From assembly GCF_028553805.1 (NCBI RefSeq), contig NZ_CP067140.1:3472001-3536000 (forward strand): a stretch of 64,000 nucleotides of DNA. The letters are read 5' to 3'. Origin of the DNA: Paracoccus saliphilus (lineage in GTDB: Bacteria; Pseudomonadota; Alphaproteobacteria; Rhodobacterales; Rhodobacteraceae). A program made the position numbers and the translations under genes. A model generated the notes under the pieces. That model was not told where the DNA came from. It saw only the letters and a list, made by a program, of their open reading frames with translations, and made no database searches. Positions 8,384 through 19,236 of this stretch are shown in pieces; the first letter of the stretch is position 1; each line of letters starts with the position of its first letter.

Positions 8384-9547
8384 ATGGCTCTCCGCATCAG
8401 CCGCACCGGGCTGCTATTCGCCCTGATCGGGCTGACCGGGCTGGTGCTGCCCTTCGTGCAGTTCAAACCGAACCGGATCGTTCCGGGCGAAGGGCTACGG
8501 CTGTTCGAGGCCTTGTTCACGCCGCTCAGCTGGATGATCGGCCTGGTTCTCGGTGCAATGCTGATCGCAGGCTGCCTTGACCGATGGCCCGCCAAGCTGC
8601 GTCTGACGGTTGCCCTGCTGGCGGTAATCGCGGTGACGCTGGCCTTGGGAGCGGCGGCAACCCATCTGACACCGCCGGACAACACGCTGGCGCGGGTTTC
8701 CCCATCCTCCGGTTTCTGGCTGCTATTGCTCGCCTTCACCCTGATGCTTGCCGATGCCCAAAGCCGGATCACGCTTGGGCTGCCGACCCGTCTCGCGATG
8801 CTGACCGGGGCGATGGCCCTGATCGCGGTGATCCTTGGGTCGGGTGCGCTGGACGGGGTATCGGTCATGCGCGAATACGCGGCCCGCAGCGATCTGTTCG
8901 CCCGAGAGGCGGCGGGGCACCTGGCCCTCGCCTTCGGCTCGCTTGGCCTTGCGCTGCTGATCGGGCTGCCGCTTGGCGTGGCAATCTACGAATCCCCGGC
9001 AATGCGCCGCCCGGTTCTGGGCATCCTGAACATCCTGCAGACCATCCCTTCGCTGGCGCTGTTCGGCATCATGATCCCGATCTTCGGCTGGATCGCCGCC
9101 AATATCCCCGGGGCGGCGCAGGCAGGCGTCGCGGGGATCGGCCTGTTTCCGGCACTGGTGGCGCTGTTTCTCTATTCCCTGCTGCCGGTGGTCTCGAACA
9201 CGCTGACCGGCCTGACCGGCGTCAACCCGGCCACGCGAGAGGCGGCGGCGGGGCTGGGCATGACCCGCCCGCAGATCCTGCTCCAGGTGCTGATCCCGCT
9301 GGCACTGCCGGTCCTGCTGGCCGCGATCCGCATCGTTCTGGTGCAGAATATCGGCCTCGCCGTCATCGCCGGGCTGATCGGCGGCGGCGGATTCGGCACT
9401 TTCGTGTTCCAGGGATTGAACCAGACCGCCATGGATCTGGTTCTATTGGGTGCGCTGCCGACAATCGCGCTGGCTTTGGTTGCCGGCATCGCGCTGGATC
9501 TGTTGGTCGAAGCGACCGGCGGACGCCCGAAAGGAGGGCAAGCATGA
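8384..9547 (+). CDS. ABC transporter permease, osmoprotectant type, with extended N-terminus
   Basis: 387 aa. The C-terminal half (about 175-375) is a BPD_transp_1 permease with the EAA loop EAAAGLGMTRPQILLQVLIP. The N-terminal 170 residues add about four more membrane helices, as in YehY-like permeases, so the protein is longer than the 215-240 aa of simple OpuCB proteins. It begins 11 bp after the receptor gene, and its stop overlaps the ATPase start as ATGA, so translation is probably coupled. No clear ribosome binding site precedes the chosen ATG. Confidence 0.88.
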   Translation: MALRISRTGLLFALIGLTGLVLPFVQFKPNRIVPGEGLRLFEALFTPLSWMIGLVLGAMLIAGCLDRWPAKLRLTVALLAVIAVTLALGAAATHLTPPDNTLARVSPSSGFWLLLLAFTLMLADAQSRITLGLPTRLAMLTGAMALIAVILGSGALDGVSVMREYAARSDLFAREAAGHLALAFGSLGLALLIGLPLGVAIYESPAMRRPVLGILNILQTIPSLALFGIMIPIFGWIAANIPGAAQAGVAGIGLFPALVALFLYSLLPVVSNTLTGLTGVNPATREAAAGLGMTRPQILLQVLIPLALPVLLAAIRIVLVQNIGLAVIAGLIGGGGFGTFVFQGLNQTAMDLVLLGALPTIALALVAGIALDLLVEATGGRPKGGQA

Positions 9548-10479
9548 TCGAGATTCAGAACCTGACCCGCATCTATGGCACCAGTGCCGTGGTCAAGGAT
9601 GTCAGCCTGACCGTCGAGACCGGGCAGATCGCGGCGCTGGTCGGCACCTCGGGATCGGGCAAGACCACGCTCTTGCGAATGATCAACCGGCTGGTCGAGC
9701 CAAGCGAGGGGAAGGTGCTGATCGACGGCAAGGACACGGCCGAGATCGAGCCGCATCTGCTGCGCCGCCAGATCGGCTATGCGATTCAGGGCCACGGGCT
9801 GTTCCCGCATCGGACCGTGGCGCAGAACATCTCGACCGTGCCGCGCCTGCTCGGCTGGACGCAGGACGAGTACCGCGCCCGCGTGGACGAGTTGCTGGAA
9901 CTGTTCCAGATGGAACCCGCCGATTTCCGCGACCGCATGCCGCACGAACTGTCAGGCGGTCAGCAACAGCGCGTCGGCGTGGCGCGAGCCTTGGCCGCGC
10001 GCCCCGACCTTTTGTTGATGGATGAACCTTTCGGCGCGCTCGACCCGGTGATCCGGGCCAAGGCGCAGCAGGATCTGCGCGACATCCAGCGGCAACTGGG
10101 CACGACACTGATCATCGTGACCCATGACATGGAAGAGGCCGTGACCCTGGGCGACCGGATCGCGGTGATGGATAAGGGCGAATTGCTGCAATACGGCCCG
10201 CCATCCGAGATCCTCACCACCCCCGCCACTTCTTTCGTCAGCGACCTGATCGGCACCGGCGACCGGCCCTTCCGGCTGCTGTCGCTGACCCCGGTGGCCG
10301 AGATCATCGCCGAAGGACAGGCCGAGGGCGCCGAGATCCCGCGCGAGGCCAGCTTGCGCGACGCATTGGCCGAATGCCTGTGGAGCGGGCGGGACCGGCT
10401 ACCGGTCGAAGGTGGCGGCATCGTCACGCTGGACAGCTTACGCGCGCAGGCCGCGCCGACCGCGAGGGCGGCGGAATGA
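9544..10479 (+). CDS. ABC transporter ATP-binding protein, glycine-betaine/choline type
   Basis: 311 aa. The cytoplasmic ATPase of the importer. The start is the ATG at 9544 (MIEIQNLTRIYG), overlapping the upstream stop as ATGA. The much longer frame from 8584 is an overlap with the permease. Walker A GTSGSGKTT is at about 36-44, the signature LSGGQQQRVGVARALA at about 137-152, and Walker B LLLMDEPFGALD follows. About 75 residues remain after the ATPase domain, where OpuCA-type proteins carry CBS domains. Here the region is too short for a full CBS pair. It also overlaps the next gene as ATGA. Confidence 0.92.
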   Translation: MIEIQNLTRIYGTSAVVKDVSLTVETGQIAALVGTSGSGKTTLLRMINRLVEPSEGKVLIDGKDTAEIEPHLLRRQIGYAIQGHGLFPHRTVAQNISTVPRLLGWTQDEYRARVDELLELFQMEPADFRDRMPHELSGGQQQRVGVARALAARPDLLLMDEPFGALDPVIRAKAQQDLRDIQRQLGTTLIIVTHDMEEAVTLGDRIAVMDKGELLQYGPPSEILTTPATSFVSDLIGTGDRPFRLLSLTPVAEIIAEGQAEGAEIPREASLRDALAECLWSGRDRLPVEGGGIVTLDSLRAQAAPTARAAE

Positions 10480-11210
10480 CCGGACGGGTGCTGATGGCGG
10501 CGGCGGTGCTGTTCTTGCTAGCCTTTCTTGCCAGCCCGGAAAGTTTCGCGCCGCTATTCGAGCCCTTCACCCGCAACAATGCCCCGGCGATCTATACGCA
10601 GACCGGCCTCATGTCGCTGACGCTCTCGCATCTGGGGCTGGTCCTGCTGGCCGTCATCGCCTCGACGCTGATCGCGGTGACGCTGGCCATCCTCGTGACC
10701 CGCCCTGCGGGGCGGGAGTTCCTGCCGCTGGCGCGTACCGTGACCTCGGTCGGGCAGACCTTTCCGCCGGTCGCGGTGCTGGCGCTGGCCGTGCCGGTGA
10801 TGGGTTTCGGGGCGGGACCAACGCTGGTCGCGCTGTTCCTCTATGGTCTGCTGCCGGTGTTCGAGAACGCGCTGGCCGGGCTGACCGGCCAATCCCCACA
10901 GGTACGAGAGGCCGCGCGCGGCATGGGCCTGACCCCGCGCCAAAGGCTGTGGCAGGTCGAATTGCCGCTGGCCCTGCCGGTGATCCTGACCGGCGTGCGC
11001 CTGACTGCGGTGATCTCGCTCGGAACCGCGACGATCGGCTCGACCGTGGCGGCGAAAACCCTGGGCGAGGTGATCATCGCGGGGCTGCTATCGTCCAACA
11101 CGGCATTCGTCCTGCAGGGAGGGATGGTCGTGGGCATCATCGCGGTGCTGATCTATGAGGGTTTCCAGCGGCTCGAACAATTCGCCGCCGCACGGATCGG
11201 GCAAGGCTGA
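10476..11210 (+). CDS. ABC transporter permease, osmoprotectant type (second permease)
   Basis: 244 aa. An inner-membrane permease with about six helices and the EAA loop EAARGMGLTPRQRLWQVELP, pairing with the longer permease encoded at 8384-9547. The start at 10476 overlaps the ATPase stop as ATGA. The longer frame from 10374 lies inside the ATPase gene and is rejected. It is the last gene of the operon. The N-terminal segment FTRNNAPAIYTQTG is the usual periplasmic entry of YehW/OpuCD-type proteins. Confidence 0.9.
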   Translation: MTGRVLMAAAVLFLLAFLASPESFAPLFEPFTRNNAPAIYTQTGLMSLTLSHLGLVLLAVIASTLIAVTLAILVTRPAGREFLPLARTVTSVGQTFPPVAVLALAVPVMGFGAGPTLVALFLYGLLPVFENALAGLTGQSPQVREAARGMGLTPRQRLWQVELPLALPVILTGVRLTAVISLGTATIGSTVAAKTLGEVIIAGLLSSNTAFVLQGGMVVGIIAVLIYEGFQRLEQFAAARIGQG

Positions 11211-11326
11211 TATCGCACCTTGACCACGGCCCTCTGCCGATATTTACTATCTCCTAGATATTTAGTCAGGAAATGGTAACTGGCTGCGGCTAGAAACAAG
11301 CCAGCCATGTCGCCCGGGAGGACAGA
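11211..11326 (+). promoter_or_regulatory. Candidate promoter region of the imelysin cluster with a GATATTTA direct repeat
   Basis: The gap before the first imelysin gene is AT-rich at its centre. GATATTTA occurs twice on the same strand, at 11239-11246 and 11257-11264, 18 bp apart, with TATCT-CCT-AGATA (11248-11260) between and overlapping them. TTGACC at 11220 followed by TACTAT at 11245 is a possible but wide-spaced promoter. Iron-responsive control is a guess from what is known of imelysin clusters. I see no canonical Fur or Irr box. Confidence 0.4.
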
Positions 11327-12583
11327 ATGAAAACCACCGTCGCTATCTCCGCGCTGGCCTGTGCCGTCGCGATGCCCGCATTCGCGGGCAAGCCCGAGGT
11401 CGTCCAGACCTATGTCTCCATCGCCCATGCCGCCTATGAGGACAGTCTGACCAAGGCGCAGGAATTGCAGACCGCCGTCGATGCGCTGCTGGCCGAACCA
11501 TCCGAGGATACACTGGCCGCCGCCCGCGACGCGTGGATCGCCGCGCGGGTGCCCTATATGCAGACCGAGGCCTATCGTTTCGGCAATGCGATCGTCGATG
11601 ACTGGGAGGGCAAGGTGAATGCCTGGCCGCTGGACGAGGGGCTGATCGATTATGTCGATCCCTCCTATGGCGGCGCGACGGATGAAAACGAATATGCGGC
11701 CCTGAACGTGATCGCCTCGCCCAGCTTTACGCTTTCGGGCGAAGAAGTGGACGCTTCCGAGATCACCCCGGAACTGCTCTCCGAACAATTGCAGGAGGCC
11801 GACGGGATCGAGGCCAATGTCGCCACCGGCTATCACGCCATCGAGTTCCTGCTTTGGGGGCAGGACCTGAACGGCACCGATGCCGGCGCGGGCGAGCGGC
11901 CCTGGACGGATTACGCCTCGGGCGACGAATGCACCGGCGGCAATTGCGACCGGCGCGGCGCATATCTAAAGGCCGCCACCGACCTGCTGGTCAGTGACCT
12001 GGAATGGATGGTCGCGCAATGGGCCGAGGGTGGCGAGGCCGCGGCCTCGTTGACCGCCGATCCGGATGCCGCGATCTCTGCCATGCTGACCGGGATGGGC
12101 AGCCTTTCCTATGGCGAACTTGCAGGCGAACGGATGAAGCTGGGCCTGATGCTGAACGATCCCGAGGAGGAGCATGACTGCTTCTCGGATAACACGCATC
12201 AAAGCCATTTCTATGACGGCATCAGCATCCAGAATGTCTGGATGGGCCATTACACGCGCACCGATGGCACCGAGGTGACCGGGGAATCGCTTCACGACCT
12301 GGTGACAGAGGCGGATCCCGAGGTCGCCGAGGCCGTGACCGCGGATATCGCGGACTCGGTAGATAAGCTGCAGGCGATATGGGACAGGGTCGATCAGGGC
12401 GAGTTCTACGACCAGATGCTGGCCCGCGACAACAAGGAAGGCGAGGCCGTAATCATGGCCGCTGTCGATGCGCTGGTCGCGCAGACGCAAGAGATCGAGC
12501 GAGTGGTGAATGTTTTGGGTTTACAAGAAATCGGGTTTGAAGGTTCGGACAGCCTCGACAACCCCGATGCCGTGTTCCAGTAG
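11327..12583 (+). CDS. Imelysin family protein (IrpA-like, M75)
   Basis: 418 aa. A signal peptide covers residues 1-20 (ending AFAG). The imelysin fold is recognised by the early WIAARVPYMQTEAYRFG and the GxHxxE motif GYHAIEFLLWGQD at about 168-180, which is the putative metal site. Members such as cyanobacterial IrpA are iron-regulated, and related periplasmic proteins are thought to bind iron. It begins a four-gene cluster with a di-heme protein, a second imelysin and a DUF1513 protein. GGGAGGACAG precedes the ATG. Peptidase activity suggested by the old M75 label is doubtful. Confidence 0.92.
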   Translation: MKTTVAISALACAVAMPAFAGKPEVVQTYVSIAHAAYEDSLTKAQELQTAVDALLAEPSEDTLAAARDAWIAARVPYMQTEAYRFGNAIVDDWEGKVNAWPLDEGLIDYVDPSYGGATDENEYAALNVIASPSFTLSGEEVDASEITPELLSEQLQEADGIEANVATGYHAIEFLLWGQDLNGTDAGAGERPWTDYASGDECTGGNCDRRGAYLKAATDLLVSDLEWMVAQWAEGGEAAASLTADPDAAISAMLTGMGSLSYGELAGERMKLGLMLNDPEEEHDCFSDNTHQSHFYDGISIQNVWMGHYTRTDGTEVTGESLHDLVTEADPEVAEAVTADIADSVDKLQAIWDRVDQGEFYDQMLARDNKEGEAVIMAAVDALVAQTQEIERVVNVLGLQEIGFEGSDSLDNPDAVFQ

Positions 12584-14126
12584 GATTGGCTTGGCGGCGC
12601 TGGCGGTGCTGATCTGTTCCGCCGCGCCGCTGATCGCCGATCAGCCGGAGTTGCGGGATCTGCACCTTTCCACCATCGCGCGCAGCGATGAGGAAACAGC
12701 CCGCATAAAGGCCGTGACGGCCCCGCCGACCGGTTTCACGGCGCCTGAGAAATTCGAGGCCAATCCCGCCGGGGCGGCCACCGTGCGGCGGCGCAGTGAT
12801 GCCGACGCCTTTTCGCTGCCCTCGGGAAATATCTCCTTCGAGGGAGAGCTGGATTTCAAGCTCGGCAACGGGCTGTTCCGCAAGCTGTGGGTGTCGTCGC
12901 CCTCCTCGACGCTGGCTTCGGACGGGCTGGGGCCGCTTTACAATTCGCGCGGCTGCCAGAACTGCCATCTCAAGGACGGACGCGGCCATCCACCCGATAT
13001 TGCCGGCGATCCGGGCGGCTCGATGTTCCTGCGCCTGTCGATCCCTGCGCCAGAGGATGCGGCTGCAAGCAAAATCGAGGATTACCTGGCCAGTATAGGA
13101 CAGGACATCACCCCGACCCGCCCCGATCCGGTCTATGGCGGGCAGTTGCAGGACCTGTCGGTGCAGGGCATCCCCGCCGAGGGACGGATGCGCATCACCT
13201 ATGACGAGATCCGTATCCCCCTGTCGGGCGGCGAGACAGCCTCCTTGCGCAAGCCCGGCTATTCCATCGACAACCCGGCCTATGGCCCGCTGCGCGACGA
13301 TTTGATGATCAGCCCGCGCGTCGCCCCGCAGATGATCGGGCTGGGGCTGCTGGAGGCGATCCCGGCCGCCGATATCCTGGCGGGCGCCGATCCCGAGGAT
13401 AGCGACGGCGACGGCATTTCCGGGCGCGCGCAGATCACGTGGTCCGAACGCTACGACGCGCCCATGCTGGGCCGCTTCGGCTGGAAGGCCGGGATGCCGA
13501 CGATCGAGGAACAATCGGCAAGCGCATTCGCCGGGGATATCGGCATCTCGAACCCGTTGCATCCCGACGGTTGGGGCGATTGCACCAATGCGCAGACCGC
13601 CTGCGTCAAGGCTCCGCATGGCGATGGCGACGCGCGCGGGACCGAGATCGATGCCGAGGGGCTCGACCTCGTGAGTTTCTACAGCCGCAATCTGGGCGTG
13701 CCGGAACGGCGGGACTTGGACGACAAGGACGTGCTGCACGGCAAGCAGGTCTTTCACGACACCGGCTGCGCCGATTGCCACCGCCCGAAATTCGTCACCG
13801 CCCGGCTGAAGGATCGGCCCGAGCAGAGTTTCCAGTTGATCTGGCCCTATACGGACATGCTGCTGCATGACATGGGCGAAGGTCTGGCCGATGACCGCCC
13901 CGAAGGGCTCGCGAGCGGGCGGGAATGGCGCACGCCGCCGCTTTGGGGACTGGGCTTGACGGAACAGGTCAACGGGCACAGCCTCTTCCTGCATGACGGC
14001 CGCGCCCGCTCGCTTCTCGAAGCCGTGCTGTGGCACGGAGGCGAGGCGGAACCGGCCCGTGACCGCGTGATATCCATGCCGCCCGGGGACCGGGCCGCCC
14101 TGATCCGATTCGTGGAAAGCCTGTGA
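12567..14126 (+). CDS. Di-heme c-type oxidoreductase (DHOR, DUF1111 / MauG-CcpA-like)
   Basis: 519 aa. I chose the ATG at 12567, which overlaps the imelysin gene by 17 bp and leaves a normal signal peptide (hydrophobic residues 7-24, cleavage near LIADQ). Two c-type haem sites are visible: CQNCH at 130-134 and CADCH at 401-405. The region PLYNSRG before the first site and LFLHDGRARSLLEAVLWHGGEA near the C-terminus are typical of the DUF1111 di-heme thiol-oxidoreductase-like family. The protein should be periplasmic. Its association with two imelysins suggests electron transfer during iron handling, an inference from context. Confidence 0.9.
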   Translation: MPCSSRIGLAALAVLICSAAPLIADQPELRDLHLSTIARSDEETARIKAVTAPPTGFTAPEKFEANPAGAATVRRRSDADAFSLPSGNISFEGELDFKLGNGLFRKLWVSSPSSTLASDGLGPLYNSRGCQNCHLKDGRGHPPDIAGDPGGSMFLRLSIPAPEDAAASKIEDYLASIGQDITPTRPDPVYGGQLQDLSVQGIPAEGRMRITYDEIRIPLSGGETASLRKPGYSIDNPAYGPLRDDLMISPRVAPQMIGLGLLEAIPAADILAGADPEDSDGDGISGRAQITWSERYDAPMLGRFGWKAGMPTIEEQSASAFAGDIGISNPLHPDGWGDCTNAQTACVKAPHGDGDARGTEIDAEGLDLVSFYSRNLGVPERRDLDDKDVLHGKQVFHDTGCADCHRPKFVTARLKDRPEQSFQLIWPYTDMLLHDMGEGLADDRPEGLASGREWRTPPLWGLGLTEQVNGHSLFLHDGRARSLLEAVLWHGGEAEPARDRVISMPPGDRAALIRFVESL

Positions 14127-15121
14127 TGCGAATACCTGCCCTTGCCCTTGTCTCCCTGACCGCCCTCGCCCCCCTGCCCGCCATGGCCGGTGTGACCGAG
14201 GCGATACGGGAGCATATCCTGCCCGCCGTCGAGGATTTCTCTGTCGCCGCCGAGGATCTGGCCGAAACGGCGGCGGATGATTGCACGGCAGAGGCGCTGC
14301 GCCCGGCCTATCGACAGGCGTTCGACGCCTGGATGGGCCTGTCGCACCTGTCCTTTGGTCCGCTGGAAACCGATGGCCGGGCGCTGGCCATCGAGTTCTG
14401 GCCCGATCCCCGCGGCATGGTGGCCCGCACCGTCGCGGGAATGGGTGCCGATGCCGACCCGGTGGTCGACGATCCCGAAGCCTTCCCCGAGGTTTCGGTC
14501 GCGGGGCGCGGGCTGATGGCACTGGAGCGCCTGCTTTACGACGATACCCTGTCGGGATACGGGGCCGGAGATTACAATTGCCGCTATGCGACAGCCATCT
14601 CGGCCGATCTGTCGCGCATGGCCGGGGAAATCCTGGCCGATTGGCGGGAGCATGCAGAGCTGATGCGGACCGCCGGGGCCGAGGGAAATGCCCGCTACAT
14701 GTCGGAAAGCGAGGCGTCGCAGGTTCTTTATACCGCGCTTCTGACGACTGTCGAATTCGACGCCGATCAGCGGCTTGGCCGTCCGATGGGCAGCTTCCAC
14801 CGCCCGCGCCCAACCCGCGCGGAAGCCTGGCGCTCGGGCCGTCCGTTGCGGAACGTCACCCTGTCGCTAAAGGCCCTGCGCGATCTGGCCCTGACCATGT
14901 CGGACGATCCGATCCCTGTCACCGAGGCGGCATTCGACAGGGCGCTGGCGACAGCTGGCGCGCTTGACGATCCGCTGCTTGCCCGGGTCGAAACCCCGCA
15001 GGGACGGCTGAAGGTCGAGATCCTGCAACAGCAGATCCGCGCGGTAGGCGACGCCACCCGGGCCGAGATCGGCGGCGGGCTGGGCCTGAGCGCCGGGTTC
15101 AATTCGAGGGATGGGGATTAG
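14126..15121 (+). CDS. Second imelysin family protein
   Basis: 331 aa from the ATG at 14126, sharing one base with the upstream TGA. A GTG three bases earlier is possible. The signal peptide covers residues 1-21 (ending PAMAG). The first imelysin half is clear (YRQAFDAWMGLSHLSFGPLE). At the position of the GxHxxE motif it has GRGLMALERLLYD, so the metal-binding histidine of the first protein is not conserved here. The two imelysins are therefore not equivalent, and may form a pair with different ligand sets. It is in one operon with the di-heme protein. Confidence 0.88.
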   Translation: MRIPALALVSLTALAPLPAMAGVTEAIREHILPAVEDFSVAAEDLAETAADDCTAEALRPAYRQAFDAWMGLSHLSFGPLETDGRALAIEFWPDPRGMVARTVAGMGADADPVVDDPEAFPEVSVAGRGLMALERLLYDDTLSGYGAGDYNCRYATAISADLSRMAGEILADWREHAELMRTAGAEGNARYMSESEASQVLYTALLTTVEFDADQRLGRPMGSFHRPRPTRAEAWRSGRPLRNVTLSLKALRDLALTMSDDPIPVTEAAFDRALATAGALDDPLLARVETPQGRLKVEILQQQIRAVGDATRAEIGGGLGLSAGFNSRDGD

Positions 15122-15155
15122 AATGGCATTGCGCGTGACCGGGCTGCCGAGCGAA

Positions 15156-15223
15156 TTGCGTCCCGCGATGGCCGGGGGCTGCCTGCCCCCGGACCCCCGG
15201 GGATATTTGCATGAAGAAGAAGG
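15156..15223 (+). repeat. Intercistronic repeat, copy A
   Basis: Copy of a dispersed element: TTGCGTCCCGCGATGGC, then a hairpin CCGGGGGC-TGCCT-GCCCCCGG, then GGGGATATTTGCATG followed by AAGAAGAAGG. It lies between the second imelysin gene and the DUF1513 gene, on their strand, ending 36 bp before the DUF1513 ATG. Confidence 0.85.
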
Positions 15224-15259
15224 AACGAGCGATTTCATGCGGCTCCGGGACGCATTGTC

Positions 15260-16336
15260 ATGATCGGACGCCGAAATTTCATTGCCGCACTGCTTGCCGG
15301 GTCGGTCGTGCCGCGCCTGTCATGGGCGGATGCGGGCAGTCCCGCCATCCTCGGCGCAGCGCGCGAAGAAGATGGCGGTTACGCGCTGTTCGGCATCGCG
15401 GCGGATGGCAGCGATTGCTTTCGCATCCCCCTGCCCGCCCGTGGCCATGCCGCCGCCGCCCATCCAAGCGCGCCCGAGGCCGTGGCCTTCGCCCGCAGCC
15501 CTGGCCGCTTTGCCGTGGTGCTGAACTGCGTTACCGGCGAGGTGCTGGCGCGGCTGGTCGCGCCCGAGGGGCGGCATTTCTATGGCCATGGCACATTCAT
15601 CGCGGATGGTGATATCCTCTGCACTTCGGAAAATGATTTCGGAACCGGACAGGGCCGCATCGGGCTCTGGTCCCGGAGCGAGGATTGGCGGCGCGTGGGA
15701 GAGATCCCCACCCATGGCGTCGGCCCGCATGAGATAAAGCATTTGCCCGGTGACATCCTGGTCGCGGCGAATGGCGGCTATCGCAATCATCCCGACCGGC
15801 CCGGCGTCAAGCTGGACGTGTCAGAGATGCGACCCAACCTCGCCTATGTCAGCCCCGATGGCGAGTTGCTGGAAAAGGTCGAGCTGGACGAGGAATTGCG
15901 CCTCAACTCCATCCGCCATATCGCCCTTGGCCGGGACGGGCTGGTCGCCTTCGGGATGCAGTGGCAGGGCGATCCGGCGCTGGGGATGCCGTTGATGGGG
16001 CTGCATCGGCGCGGCGAGGCGGCGGTTCTGGACCGGATGCCTGTTTACGAGGCCGTGGCGATGCGGGGCTATGTCGGCTCCATCGCCTTCGATGCAGAGC
16101 GCAGCCGCGTCGCGATCAGTTCTCCGCGTGGCGGGCGGGTGCAGGTCTTCGACGAGACCGGGCGGCATCTGCGGGCCATCGAGCGCGAGGATGTCTGCGG
16201 CATCGCCCCGGCGCCACGGGGCTTCTTTTTGTCCGACGGCCTCGGCGGCCTGATGCGGGCGGGCGAGGCGCTGCATCCGCTGGCCAAGCATCGGGGCCGC
16301 GCATGGGATCATCACCTGGTGCCGGTGATGACCTGA
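15260..16336 (+). CDS. DUF1513 domain-containing protein, probably Tat-exported
   Basis: 358 aa. The N-terminus MIGRRNFIAALLAGSVVPR has a twin arginine and hydrophobic core that suggests a Tat signal, with cleavage near SWADAG. The remainder is a beta-propeller-like repeat protein of the DUF1513 family, with FYGHGTFIADGDILCTSEND, then GVGPHEIKHLPGDILVAANGG and RGRAWDHHLV at the end. DUF1513 genes accompany imelysin and DUF1111 genes in other proteobacteria (for example the PA4370-PA4373 region of Pseudomonas aeruginosa, from memory), so a periplasmic iron role is likely but unproved. Confidence 0.85.
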   Translation: MIGRRNFIAALLAGSVVPRLSWADAGSPAILGAAREEDGGYALFGIAADGSDCFRIPLPARGHAAAAHPSAPEAVAFARSPGRFAVVLNCVTGEVLARLVAPEGRHFYGHGTFIADGDILCTSENDFGTGQGRIGLWSRSEDWRRVGEIPTHGVGPHEIKHLPGDILVAANGGYRNHPDRPGVKLDVSEMRPNLAYVSPDGELLEKVELDEELRLNSIRHIALGRDGLVAFGMQWQGDPALGMPLMGLHRRGEAAVLDRMPVYEAVAMRGYVGSIAFDAERSRVAISSPRGGRVQVFDETGRHLRAIEREDVCGIAPAPRGFFLSDGLGGLMRAGEALHPLAKHRGRAWDHHLVPVMT

Positions 16337-16354
16337 CATGCCGGTTTCCGGGAC

Positions 16355-18775
<2,421 letters not shown>

Positions 18776-18893
18776 CCATCGCGGCGCCGATAGCGCCACC
18801 AGCATGCGGAACCTGTTGCCAGCTTTCCCGGGCTTTGAAAAGCGCCCGGCCGGTTTTCCCCGTTCGGATCGCGCAAATGCGTCACAGGGGTGC

Positions 18894-18963
18894 TTGCGTC
18901 CCGCGATGGCCGGGGGCGCTTCGCCCCCCGGACCCCCAGAGGATATTTGCATGAAGAAGAAGG
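18894..18963 (+). repeat. Intercistronic repeat, copy B
   Basis: TTGCGTCCCGCGATGGC, a hairpin CCGGGGGCG-CTT-CGCCCCCCGG with one bulged C, then GAGGATATTTGCATG followed by AAGAAGAAGG. It lies between glgX and glgP but points opposite to both, so its tail runs antisense toward the end of glgX. Confidence 0.85.
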
Positions 18964-19084
18964 AGGAGGGCGGCGCGGTTCAGTATGTTTTTCGTACTGG
19001 ATTTTGCGGGCTGGTTCCGACTTGTGAAGATAGCGCCTGTATTGCGCTGGAAAGTTAAGGGAATCTGCGCGCGACGCACGCTGC

Positions 19085-19154
19085 CTGTGTACAGGTTGTG
19101 TACATCCTGTGTACGCGTGCTGCATGCGTTGTGCAGTCGGATTCCCAGCATTTG
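19085..19154 (+). repeat. 11-bp phased unit array, copy 1
   Basis: Five consecutive 11-bp units: CTGTGTACAGG, TTGTGTACATC, CTGTGTACGCG, TGCTGCATGCG, TTGTGCAGTCG (19085-19139), followed by GATTCCCAGCATTTG to 19154. The same five-unit layout and following block occur at 35552-35621. Eleven bases is close to one helical turn, which suggests cooperative protein binding on one DNA face. The function is unknown. Confidence 0.75.
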
Positions 19155-19236
19155 CCCGGTAAAACAAGTCACATGTTGCGCGCAGTGCACATTTGCAACG
19201 CGCGCTGGTGTTGCGCAACGGGTCATGGCCCATGGG

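Larger units (their letters stand above)
18776..19236. other. Gene-free gap between glgX and glgP with repeat B and 11-bp array 1
   Basis: 461 bp without a supported gene. It holds repeat copy B (18894-18963), oriented against the flanking genes, and the 11-bp unit array at 19085-19139 with its conserved downstream block. The rest includes GC-rich words such as TTGCGCGC near 19175 and GCGCGC near 19200, and no terminator or promoter I trust. A 35-codon frame beginning MKKK at 18951 is probably a by-product of the repeat. Confidence 0.6.

Noticed and set aside
12453..14813. Long minus-strand frame of 786 codons opposite the di-heme and imelysin genes
   Set aside because: It is antisense to two well-supported genes, is rich in Arg and Pro, and has no recognisable domain. 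High GC keeps such shadows open.
18776..18952. Extended N-terminus of GlgP through repeat B
   Set aside because: The added residues derive from the repeat and AT-poor intergenic DNA and do not resemble the start of phosphorylases.
19085..19139. 11-bp array as a CRISPR or plasmid origin
   Set aside because: There are no spacers of 25-40 bp, no cas genes and no replication initiator gene nearby.
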